Of a stretch of DNA of 64,000 nucleotides, positions 57,116 to 64,000 are shown in pieces. The position numbers were made by a program, and so were the translations under genes. Each line of letters opens with the position of its first letter. The stretch's first letter is position 1. This DNA is from Vineibacter terrae. Lineage in GTDB: Bacteria; Pseudomonadota; Alphaproteobacteria; Reyranellales; Reyranellaceae. The notes beneath the pieces were generated by a model, which had not been told where the DNA came from, made no database searches, and saw only the letters and a program-made list of their open reading frames with translations. The DNA is taken from positions 62,001 to 126,000 of the forward strand of contig NZ_VDUZ01000017.1 in assembly GCF_008039615.1 (NCBI RefSeq). Reading direction: 5' to 3'.

Positions 57116-57262
57116 ATGAAAACTGTAACTCTCTCTGTTGCTTCGCATGCCGACGTGCACGCGCTCCTCAACGCTGGTGTTCTGGAACGCGTGGAAGATG
57201 ACCGTATCGCCTTCCCCTACGATGCCGTCCATGTCGATTTCACACTGACGCGGGCAGCATGA
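57116..57262 (+). pseudogene. Antitoxin-like winged-helix gene with internal in-frame deletion (HVO_A0114/TumA type)
   Basis: The 48-residue frame reads MKTVTLSVAS directly joined to HADVHALLNAGVLERVEDDR and IAFPYDAVHVDFTL. Intact members of this family, as I know them, are about 110-120 residues with MKxVTLSVAS at the start and VHxDVxALLxAGVL...FPYDAVHVDF at the end; about 60 residues (the DNA-binding helices) are missing between them without loss of frame. The partner toxin (TumE-like) is absent. A 21-codon frame (57259-57324) overlaps its stop by ATGA. Non-functional relic most likely; a truncated expressed protein is possible. Confidence 0.6.
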
Positions 57263-57315
57263 CGGAAGAGCGACGTGCATCGCTCAGGCGCCTGATCGAT
57301 ATCGCCCAAGCGCGA

Positions 57316-57441
57316 TACGGATAAAGCGCTGCAGTTTCCGGTTCTCTCCGGGTCATAGACATAGCGATCGATGGTGATCTGGCTGTTGGGCCCGATCGTC
57401 AGCAGCACTGTGCCGTCGTTGAACACCAGGTGCGCCCGTCG
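57316..57441 (-). pseudogene. FecR-domain gene fragment
   Basis: On the minus strand the frame reads AHLVFNDGTVLLTIGPNSQI followed by TIDRYVYDPERTG. This is the core of the FecR domain (DGT-x-L-x-(L/I)GP-x-S-x-(I/L)xxDxxVYDP), which normally lies in the middle of proteins of several hundred residues. Neither the upstream signal peptide nor the downstream part is present; the frame then runs into the antitoxin relic on the other strand. A leftover of a deleted gene. Confidence 0.55.
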
Positions 57442-57541
57442 CTGGCTGTGGTGCGGATCGCTTCGTTGGCGAACAGGCCAGGGCAATTTTCTATTCCTAT
57501 GGCGAGATAAAGTTATGTGCGTCATCCCTTGAGTTCATTTA

Positions 57542-57557
57542 GATGATGATCATCATC
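57542..57557. promoter_or_regulatory. 16-bp perfect palindrome upstream of the thiolase gene
   Basis: GATGATGATCATCATC is its own reverse complement and lies 27 bases before the thiolase ATG, where an operator would be expected. It could be a dimer site for a TetR- or GntR-type repressor, but no regulator gene is adjacent. The ribosome site AAGGA is between it and the start. Confidence 0.4.
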
Positions 57558-57584
57558 AATACGCACTGGCAAGGATGACGTGAC

Positions 57585-58742
57585 ATGCGACAGGCTGTGA
57601 TCGCGGGCTATGTCCGCACCCCGTTCCATTTCGCGCGCAAGGGCGCCCTGATCGGCGTGCGGCCCGACGACCTCGCGGCGATGGTGGTCAAGGCCGTGGT
57701 CGAGCGCGCCGGCGTGGCGCCCCAGACCATCGAGGACGTGCTGATGGGCTGCGCCTATCCGGAAGCCGAGCAGGGCAACAATATCGCGCGCATCGCCGTC
57801 CTGCTGGCCGGGCTGCCGCTGTCGATCGGCGGCGGCACGGTGAACCGGTTCTGCGGCTCGTCCATGACCGCCATCCACATCGCCGCCGGCCAGATCGCGA
57901 TCGGGGCCGGCGACGCCTTCATCTGCGCCGGTGTCGAATCCATGACCCGGGTGCCGCAGGGCGGCTTCAACTTCTCGCCCAATCCGCGCTTCCGCCGGCG
58001 CGACAACCCTGACGCCGAGCTGATGACCGAGGCCTATATCGCCATGGGCGAGACGGCCGAGAACGTGGCCAGCCAGTACCAGATCACGCGGCTGGAGCAG
58101 GAGAAGCTCGGCCTGGCCTCACAGCGCAAGGCGGCCGCGGCGCAGGAAGCGGGCCGCCTGAAGGACGAGATCACGCCGGTGGCCACGCCGGACGGCGTGG
58201 TCGATGTCGACGGCTGCATCCGGCCCCACACCACGCTGGAGGGGCTGGCCGGCCTCAAGCCGGCCTTCCGGTCCGACGGGACCGTCACGGCCGGCACGGC
58301 ATCGCCGCTCACCGACGGCGCGGCCGCCGTCCTGGTGTGCGCGCAGGACTACGCCGCGGCGCATGGCCTGGCGGTGCTGGCCCGGGTGCGGGCCGTCGCG
58401 GTCGCGGGATGCCCGCCGGAGATCATGGGCATGGGGCCCGTGCCGGCGACACGCAAGGCGCTGGCGCGGGCCGGCCTCACGATCGATGACATCGACATCG
58501 TCGAGATCAACGAGGCGTTCGGCAGCCAGGCCGTCGCCTGCCTGCGCGAGCTCGGCATCCCGCACGAGAAGGTCAACATCGACGGCGGCGCCATCGCCAT
58601 CGGCCATCCCCTGGGCGCCACCGGCGCGCGGATCACCGGCAAGGCCGCCCAGCCCCTCAAGCGCGAGGGCAAGCGCTTCGCGCTGTCCACACAGTGCATC
58701 GGCGGCGGCCAGGGCGTCGCCACCATCCTGGAAGCGGTCTGA
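57585..58742 (+). CDS. Acetyl-CoA C-acyltransferase (thiolase)
   Basis: A 385-residue thiolase. The acyl-accepting Cys90 is in VNRFCGSSMTAIH; the other active-site residues are in NEAFGSQAVACL, GGAIAIGHPLGATGAR (His) and STQCIGGGQG (Cys). The length and sequence fit the FadA/FadI or PcaF class that cleaves 3-oxoacyl-CoA. It is followed after 5 bases by an EmrA-like gene, an unusual pairing. It could take part in beta-oxidation of side chains, or of products from the CoA-ligase or CaiB genes nearby, but no other beta-oxidation gene is present. Confidence 0.93.
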   Translation: MRQAVIAGYVRTPFHFARKGALIGVRPDDLAAMVVKAVVERAGVAPQTIEDVLMGCAYPEAEQGNNIARIAVLLAGLPLSIGGGTVNRFCGSSMTAIHIAAGQIAIGAGDAFICAGVESMTRVPQGGFNFSPNPRFRRRDNPDAELMTEAYIAMGETAENVASQYQITRLEQEKLGLASQRKAAAAQEAGRLKDEITPVATPDGVVDVDGCIRPHTTLEGLAGLKPAFRSDGTVTAGTASPLTDGAAAVLVCAQDYAAAHGLAVLARVRAVAVAGCPPEIMGMGPVPATRKALARAGLTIDDIDIVEINEAFGSQAVACLRELGIPHEKVNIDGGAIAIGHPLGATGARITGKAAQPLKREGKRFALSTQCIGGGQGVATILEAV

Positions 58743-58747
58743 CCACC

Positions 58748-59980
58748 ATGAGCGAAGCGGCTGTCCTGCAATCCGGCCAGCGCATCCGGATTGTCGACGA
58801 TGATCCCCCGCCGGCGATGCGCGCCGTCCCGGCGCCGGCGCGCACCGACCCCGGCGACACGCCACCTGCCGACAAGGGACCTGCGCCCAGCGAGCGCGAG
58901 GCCCCTTCTGCCACCACCCCATCCCGCCGGCGCCGGTCCGCGCGCCGGCTAGGGCTGGCCGGCGCCGCGCTCGTCGTCGGCCTGGGCGCTGCCTGGCAAG
59001 CCCACCACTGGTGGACGGTCGGCCGCTTCTTCGAGAGCACCGACGATGCCTATGTCGGCGGCGAGATCACGGTCGTGGCGCCCAAGGTCGCGGGCTTCAT
59101 CGCCGAGGTCGTCGTCACCGACAACCAGGCGGTCCGCGCCGGCGATCTGCTGGTGAAGCTCGATGACCGCGACTATCGCGCGGCGCTGGCGAAGGCCAAG
59201 GCGGCCGTCGCCCGGCAGCAGGCGTCGCTGCTGAATCTCGACGCCACGCGCCGGTTGCAGCTGGCGGTCATCGCCCAGGCCCGCGCCGTGATCGACGCCA
59301 CCGACGCCGAGATCGTGTGGACCCGTGACGACCAGGTGCGCTACCGCCAGCTCGCGGCCACGGCCGCAGCGTCCGTGCAGCTCGCGCAGAAGGCGGACTC
59401 CGCCTACAAGCAGGCGATGGCCGCGGGCGAGAAGGCCCGCGCATCGCTGGAGGCGGCGCAGCACCAGCTCGACGTGATCGATGCCCAGAAGCAGCAGGCG
59501 CGCGCGGCGCTGGCCGGCGCACGCGCCGAGCGTGACATCGCCCGGCTCAACCTCAGCTACACCGAGCTGCGGGCGCCGGTCGACGGCACGGTGGGCAACC
59601 GCAGCGCGCGGCGCGGCGCCTTCGCGTCGGTGGGCGCGCAGCTGCTGTCGATCGTCCCGGCACAGGGCCTGTGGGTCGACGCCAACTACAAGGAGAACCA
59701 ACTGGCCCACATCCGGCCGGGCCAGCCGGTCACGATCGCGGCCGATGTGCTGCCGGGCCAGGTCTTCCACGGCCGTGTCGTCAGCCTGGCGCCGGCGACG
59801 GGCGCCCGCTTCAGCGTGCTGCCGCCGGAGAACGCCACCGGCAACTTCACCAAGATCGTGCAGCGCGTGCCGGTGCGCATCGAGCTCGAGGGCGACGCGG
59901 CCGTCCTGGGCCGGCTGCGGCCCGGCCTGTCGGTCACCGCCGATGTCGACGGGCGCGTCGCGACGGATGACAGGTCGTGA
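58748..59980 (+). CDS. HlyD/EmrA-family membrane fusion protein
   Basis: A 410-residue protein. A Pro-rich cytoplasmic N-terminus (about 65 residues) precedes one transmembrane helix (LGLAGAALVVGLGAAWQAHH). The periplasmic part starts with the EmrA motif STDDAYVGGEITVVAPKVAG, then a barrel-sandwich and coiled-coil arm (about residues 150-270), and closes with YTELRAPVDGTVGNRSARRG and the beta-barrel. It bridges an inner-membrane exporter to the outer-membrane channel. Its stop overlaps the EmrB-like start by 4 bases (GTGA). Confidence 0.92.
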   Translation: MSEAAVLQSGQRIRIVDDDPPPAMRAVPAPARTDPGDTPPADKGPAPSEREAPSATTPSRRRRSARRLGLAGAALVVGLGAAWQAHHWWTVGRFFESTDDAYVGGEITVVAPKVAGFIAEVVVTDNQAVRAGDLLVKLDDRDYRAALAKAKAAVARQQASLLNLDATRRLQLAVIAQARAVIDATDAEIVWTRDDQVRYRQLAATAAASVQLAQKADSAYKQAMAAGEKARASLEAAQHQLDVIDAQKQQARAALAGARAERDIARLNLSYTELRAPVDGTVGNRSARRGAFASVGAQLLSIVPAQGLWVDANYKENQLAHIRPGQPVTIAADVLPGQVFHGRVVSLAPATGARFSVLPPENATGNFTKIVQRVPVRIELEGDAAVLGRLRPGLSVTADVDGRVATDDRS

Positions 59981-61575
59981 GCGCCGCCGCCGTCGCGGCG
60001 CGCGGGGTCGCGGCGCCTGCCGCGGCGCCGCCGACCTCGGCGAAGGTCGTGGCCTTCGCCACGATGTGCGTCGGCTTCTTCATCGCGCTGCTGGACATCC
60101 AGATCGTCTCGGCGTCGCTGCAGGACATCGGTGGCGGCCTCTCGGCCGGCGCCGACGAGACTACCTGGGTGCAGACCAGCTACCTGATCGCCGAGATCAT
60201 CGTCATCCCGCTGTCCGGCTGGCTGTCGCGGGTGATGTCGACGCGCTGGCTGTTCTGCGCCTCGGCGGTCGGCTTCACCGCCACCAGCCTGCTGTGCGGC
60301 TGGGCCTGGAACATCGAGAGCATGATCGCCTTCCGCGCCCTGCAGGGCTTCCTCGGCGGCTCGATGATCCCGACGGTGTTCACCACCGCCTTCATCTACT
60401 TCGAAGGCCAGCAGCGCGTGATCGCGGCGGCGACGATCGGCGCCATCGCCTCGCTGGCGCCGACCCTGGGCCCGACCATCGGCGGCTGGCTCACCGACAA
60501 CTATTCCTGGCACTGGCTGTTCTTCGTGAACCTGGTGCCCGGCATCTTCGTCGCCGTGGTGGTGCCGATGCTGGTGAGGATCGACAAGCCCGATCTGTCG
60601 CTGCTGCGCGGTGCGGACTACGTCGGCATGATCCTGATGGCGCTGTTCCTCGGCTGCCTGGAGTACACGCTCGAGGAAGGGGCGCGCTGGGACTGGTTCG
60701 GCGACGACACAATCCGCGCCACGGCCTGGATCGCTGGCGCCGCCGGCGTCGCCTTCATCTGGCGCAGCCTCACCTATGGCCAGCCGGTCGTCGACCTGCG
60801 CGCGCTCAGGAACCTGAACTTCGCGCTGGGCTGCTTCTTTTCATTCGTCACCGGCATCGGCATCTTCGCCACCATCTACCTCACGCCGCTGTTCCTGGGG
60901 CGCGTGCGCGGGTTCAGCGCCCTGCAGATCGGGCTGGCGATCTTCTCGACCGGCGTGTTCCAGATCCTGTCCATCCCGGTCTACGCCTGGTTCGCCCGCC
61001 GCTTCGACCTGCGCTGGCTGCTGATGTTCGGCATGGCCTGCTTCGCGCTCAGCATGTGGAACTTCACCCCCATCACCCATGACTGGGGATGGGAGGAGCT
61101 GCTGCCGCCGCAGGCGTTGCGCGGCTTCGCGCAGCAGTTCGCGGCGGCGCCGGCCATCACGCTGACCCTGGGCGGCCTGGCGCCGGCGCGGCTGAAGCTG
61201 GCCTCGGGCCTCTTCAACCTGATGCGCAACCTCGGCGGCGCCATCGGCATCGCGGCCTGCGCCACGATCCTGAACGACCGCGCCAACCTACATTTCCTGC
61301 GGCTCGCCGAGCATCTGAACACGGCCAACCCGGCCGCGACCGACCTGCTGCAGCGGCTGGAGGCGACGGCCGCCGCGGCCGCCGGCGGCGATGCGCAGCA
61401 GGGCCATGTGGCGGCGCTGAAGCTGCTGTGGTCGCTGACCTGGCGCGAGGCGCAGACGCTGACCTACGCCGATGCGTTCATGGCCATCATGGCCTGCTTC
61501 ATCGTCGCCACCGTCATGGTGCCGCTGATGCGCAAGGTCGTGCCGCCGAAGGCACCACCGGCCGACGCGCACTGA
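59977..61575 (+). CDS. DHA2-family MFS multidrug exporter (EmrB/QacA type)
   Basis: A 532-residue MFS transporter with about 14 transmembrane segments, starting at a GTG that overlaps the EmrA-like stop. Typical features are FFIALLDIQIVSASLQDIGG in helix 1 with the DHA2 Asp, WVQTSYLIAEIIVIPLSGWL, and the motif C region ASLAPTLGPTIGGWLTDNYS. It uses the proton gradient to export hydrophobic compounds, with EmrA and a TolC-like channel encoded elsewhere. The thiolase partner suggests that it may export or protect against an acyl or aromatic compound. Confidence 0.94.
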   Translation: MSAAAVAARGVAAPAAAPPTSAKVVAFATMCVGFFIALLDIQIVSASLQDIGGGLSAGADETTWVQTSYLIAEIIVIPLSGWLSRVMSTRWLFCASAVGFTATSLLCGWAWNIESMIAFRALQGFLGGSMIPTVFTTAFIYFEGQQRVIAAATIGAIASLAPTLGPTIGGWLTDNYSWHWLFFVNLVPGIFVAVVVPMLVRIDKPDLSLLRGADYVGMILMALFLGCLEYTLEEGARWDWFGDDTIRATAWIAGAAGVAFIWRSLTYGQPVVDLRALRNLNFALGCFFSFVTGIGIFATIYLTPLFLGRVRGFSALQIGLAIFSTGVFQILSIPVYAWFARRFDLRWLLMFGMACFALSMWNFTPITHDWGWEELLPPQALRGFAQQFAAAPAITLTLGGLAPARLKLASGLFNLMRNLGGAIGIAACATILNDRANLHFLRLAEHLNTANPAATDLLQRLEATAAAAAGGDAQQGHVAALKLLWSLTWREAQTLTYADAFMAIMACFIVATVMVPLMRKVVPPKAPPADAH

Positions 61576-61654
61576 CTTGGGCACGTTCATGACCGAAGCT
61601 TCCAGAGGCTATTGAGAACTAGCACCGACTATCGGTGGAAGGTGAGTCGTGACT

Positions 61655-61755
61655 GTCATCCCGAGCGCCCCTTCGACAGGCTCAGGAGAGGGATCTCGTG
61701 CGAATGGCGCACTGTGCGTCCCACGCGGGAGATCCCTCGCTTCGCTCGGGATGAC
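61655..61755. repeat. 101-bp repeat with perfect 13-bp terminal inverted repeats
   Basis: The element starts GTCATCCCGAGCG and ends with the exact reverse complement CGCTCGGGATGAC. A second inner inverted pair is AGGGATCTC (near 61693) and GAGATCCCT (near 61729), so the whole folds into a cruciform. It lies in the 221-base gap between the convergent emrB and CaiB genes, where it could also end transcription from both sides. No transposase is encoded. MITE-like or REP-like; the same end sequence occurs at 56547. Confidence 0.75.
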
Positions 61756-61796
61756 GGATGTATCAGCGACCTGCGCTTCCCAGCTCTACGATGCCG

Positions 61797-64000
61797 TCAC
61801 ACGACACCAGCCGCGCGCAGCTCGGCCACCTGCTCGGCTGTCATGCCGAGAACCGACGAGAGAACGCGCTGGGTATCCTCGCCGTAGTTGGGACCGGAGC
61901 GGCCGAGCATCCCGCCGGCGTAGGCCGGGCTGCGGTCGAGGCGCGCAGGGAAGCCCTTCACCGGCCAGGTGCCGAGCTCGGTTTGCGGCAACTCGACCAG
62001 CCACTCCAAATGGCGAAGCTGGGGATCCCTTTCGTAGCGGTCCTCGGCCGTCTGGCAGATTCCGGCCGGGACCCCTGCGGCCTGCAGACGGTCCATGAGG
62101 TCCGCCCCGTCGAAAGCGCCCGTGGCGCGGGAAATCAGGTCATCGAGAGCGTCTTCGTTCGCGCGCCGGTTCGACAATCCGTCGAACCGCGGATCGTCGA
62201 GCCACTCGGGATGGCCGAGCTCGGTGGCGACCGCTCGCCACTGCTCGTCGGTGAAGGCGGCGATCGCGATCCAGCTGTCCTCGCCTCGTGTCGGGTAAGC
62301 GCCATGCGGCGCGGCGAGCCGATAGGGCGACCGGTTGCCGTATCGCGACCAGCGGCGGCCATTGACCGAGTGATCGAGAATTGCAGTTCCTGTCAGGAAG
62401 ATGCCGACCTCCGCCTGCGAGGCGTCGACGTGACAGCCACGGCCCGTCGTGGCCCGCCGATAGAGCGCGGCGAGCGCCGCCGTCGCCATGTTGTACGCGC
62501 CGAACCAGTCGAGATAGGAGTAGCCGATGCCGGCGGGCGGACGGGGTTCGGGCAAGCCGGACATGTCGCTGATGCCACTGAATGCCTGCGCTGTCGGGCC
62601 GAAGGCACGGGCCCGACCATAGACGCCGTGCTGGCCGAACCCCGACTGCTGGAGATAGATGATGCCGGGATTGAGCTCGCGCAGGCGATCGTAGCCCAGT
62701 CCCATCCGGTCCATCGTTCCCGGCGAATAGCCCTCGAGCACCACGTCGGCACTGCGGATGAGATCCTCCAAGATCCGCTTGCCCTCGGGCTTCTTCAGGT
62801 CGAGCGATATCGCGAGCTTGCCGGCGTTGATCTCCATGAAGGAACCGCTGCGATTGAGCCCGTCTCGCGGCGGCATCGGCATCGTGTCCGTGGCAGCCTG
62901 CCGCTCGGCGCGTCCGCCGACCGGACAAGCCGCCGGACCGAAGCGCATGCCATCGGCGCGCGACTCGTGCTCGACCTTGATCACCTCGGCGCCCAGCGCA
63001 GCGAGGTAGCGTCCCGCGCCGGCGCTGGCGAGCATCCAGCCGAGATCGACGACACGGACTCCAGAAAGCGCGAAGGGCTTCCCTGTGGGGCCTGCCCTGG
63101 TCGACCCGCGGGCCAGGCCGCAATCGGGCGACAGCGACGGCACGCTTCGCGGCGCCGCCCACTCCTCGACGACCGAACGCGTGTGCTCGCCCAGCCTCGG
63201 CGGTCGTTGCGCCGATACCGCCCAGGGTGCATCGGAACTGTACCAGCGGGCAGCAACATAGGTGTACGAAGCGCCGCTATCCGGGTGCGGCACGCTGGCG
63301 AAGATGCCTCGCTGAATGTAGTGCGGATCGCGGGCATTCTCCTCGGGCCGCCGCACGGGCGCCCACGGCAGCCCGTTGTCCTGCCCGTCGCGCCACAGGT
63401 CGGCATCGAAATCCAGGCTGGCAGCAAGGCGATCGACCAGCTTGCCGACCCTGGCCTCCGTTTCCGCATCCAGCCGGCCCAGCTTGCCGAGGCCTTCGTC
63501 CATGCCATGCTTGGCAAGAACCGAGATGGTGCCCAGCAGCGCGTCCGAGGAGTAGGTCGCCGTGGCGCGCAGATAGGTGCGGTACGGCAGGAGATAGCGT
63601 CCGTCCCGGGTCTGCGCGAGCGCCGGCAGGCTCGCCGACGTCATCGAATGCCGGCACGTCTGTCGAAAGTGGCGCTGCCGCAGGAATATCCAGTTCGGCA
63701 GGTCGCTCTCGGTATTCATGCTGACCGCCTCGTGGATGCTGAGGGACAGAAGCTGCCCCTCGCCTGTCCGCAGCCGATGCGCGAGAGCGCCGATCAGCGC
63801 GATCACGCTCATCTCGCCGGAAATGTGGTAGGCATGCCACATCTGCGGCGCGATGGGAGGCGTGTCGTAGCGGCCGGACGAATCGGAGTCGTAGCCGCAG
63901 TTCATCATGACGCCGCCCAGCGCCAAATGAACGAGATCGCTGCCTTTGAAATCGGCCCACGGGCCGGTATCCCCGAACGGGCTGATCCGCAGATAGATCA
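61797..64000 (-). CDS. CaiB/BaiF (family III) CoA-transferase, two-domain, 5' end beyond window
   Basis: At least 734 codons, open to the right edge: upstream of an internal TTG at 63926 the frame continues as ISPFGDTGPWADFKGSDLVH, normal CaiB sequence, so the start is outside. The first, partial domain ends near residue 270; a complete second domain begins GVRVVDLGWMLASAGAGRYL and has GAEVIKVEHESRADGMRFGP, LDLKKPEGKRILEDLI and GIIYLQQSGFGQHGVYGRAR. The catalytic Asp position of formyl-CoA transferase carries Glu in both domains (SIHEAVSM and ASQAEVGIF by my alignment). It transfers CoA between carboxylic acids; substrates unknown. Confidence 0.9.
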   Translation of the reverse strand, partial: IYLRISPFGDTGPWADFKGSDLVHLALGGVMMNCGYDSDSSGRYDTPPIAPQMWHAYHISGEMSVIALIGALAHRLRTGEGQLLSLSIHEAVSMNTESDLPNWIFLRQRHFRQTCRHSMTSASLPALAQTRDGRYLLPYRTYLRATATYSSDALLGTISVLAKHGMDEGLGKLGRLDAETEARVGKLVDRLAASLDFDADLWRDGQDNGLPWAPVRRPEENARDPHYIQRGIFASVPHPDSGASYTYVAARWYSSDAPWAVSAQRPPRLGEHTRSVVEEWAAPRSVPSLSPDCGLARGSTRAGPTGKPFALSGVRVVDLGWMLASAGAGRYLAALGAEVIKVEHESRADGMRFGPAACPVGGRAERQAATDTMPMPPRDGLNRSGSFMEINAGKLAISLDLKKPEGKRILEDLIRSADVVLEGYSPGTMDRMGLGYDRLRELNPGIIYLQQSGFGQHGVYGRARAFGPTAQAFSGISDMSGLPEPRPPAGIGYSYLDWFGAYNMATAALAALYRRATTGRGCHVDASQAEVGIFLTGTAILDHSVNGRRWSRYGNRSPYRLAAPHGAYPTRGEDSWIAIAAFTDEQWRAVATELGHPEWLDDPRFDGLSNRRANEDALDDLISRATGAFDGADLMDRLQAAGVPAGICQTAEDRYERDPQLRHLEWLVELPQTELGTWPVKGFPARLDRSPAYAGGMLGRSGPNYGEDTQRVLSSVLGMTAEQVAELRAAGVV

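Noticed and set aside
56893-57171. A 92-codon minus-strand frame in the recO-thiolase gap
   Set aside because: It has no family resemblance, is antisense to the antitoxin relic at one end and spans AT-rich DNA; not supported as a gene.

Overview
This window comes from the chromosome of a GC-rich proteobacterium, most likely an alphaproteobacterium. The evidence is the continuous secE-nusG-rplKAJL-rpoBC-str-S10 string on one strand, a 1397-residue RpoC, a ParC/RecO/UppP/Bpt housekeeping block, and catabolic genes of the LysR, TctC and CaiB type. A Reyranella-like or related soil lineage is plausible, but this is an inference and the genus cannot be fixed from the sequence alone.

Bases 1-24533 are the core information-processing block, read right to left on the minus strand. 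In transcription order it holds tRNA-Tyr, tRNA-Gly, tuf (copy 2), tRNA-Trp, secE, nusG, [terminator], rplK, rplA, [leader], rplJ, rplL, [hairpin], rpoB, rpoC, [terminator], [promoter], rpsL, rpsG, fusA, tuf (copy 1), rpsJ and the S10/spc genes as far as the first codons of rplE. The two tuf genes appear identical at nucleotide level. A TTGACG-N17-TATAAC promoter precedes rpsL, and a similar one precedes the tRNA-Tyr/Gly/tuf unit. No ribosomal gene looks damaged.

Bases 24647-34972 run from rlmB through a SAM methyltransferase and tRNA-Thr(TGT) into a small surface-glycan cluster. It has three GT4 glycosyltransferases, a Wzy/O-antigen-ligase-like membrane protein, an AsnB-type amidotransferase whose true start is a GTG that places Cys at position 2, and galE. 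No flippase or export gene is present here.

Bases 34967-46210 carry transport, regulation and catabolism. They include a TSUP permease facing a LysR-hydrolase pair and a DUF2189 membrane protein. A tightly coupled three-gene operon follows: flavin monooxygenase, extradiol dioxygenase and TctC binding protein, with a divergent LysR gene and a perfect 8-11-8 LysR operator. Next is a ketopantoate-reductase-like gene followed by an oxalate-CoA-ligase-type synthetase. Bases 46353-52402 hold a second TSUP permease, a penicillin-acylase-family Ntn hydrolase preceded by a 20-codon coupled leader ORF, a saccharopine-dehydrogenase/DUF4166 protein preceded by what looks like the stub of a DCC-family gene, and bpt.

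Bases 52511-56480 are uppP, parC and recO, with a palindromic interspersed repeat between uppP and parC. Bases 56481-57584 are a gene graveyard. They hold an antitoxin-like winged-helix gene with an internal in-frame deletion and, on the other strand, a FecR-domain fragment. Bases 57585-61575 form a thiolase-emrA-emrB operon, followed by a 101-bp repeat with perfect 13-bp terminal inverted repeats and a two-domain CaiB/BaiF CoA-transferase that runs off the right edge.

I see no CRISPR array, prophage, transposase gene or clear new defence system. The most unusual material is the set of gene relics, the leader ORF, the palindromic repeats and the odd operon partners.
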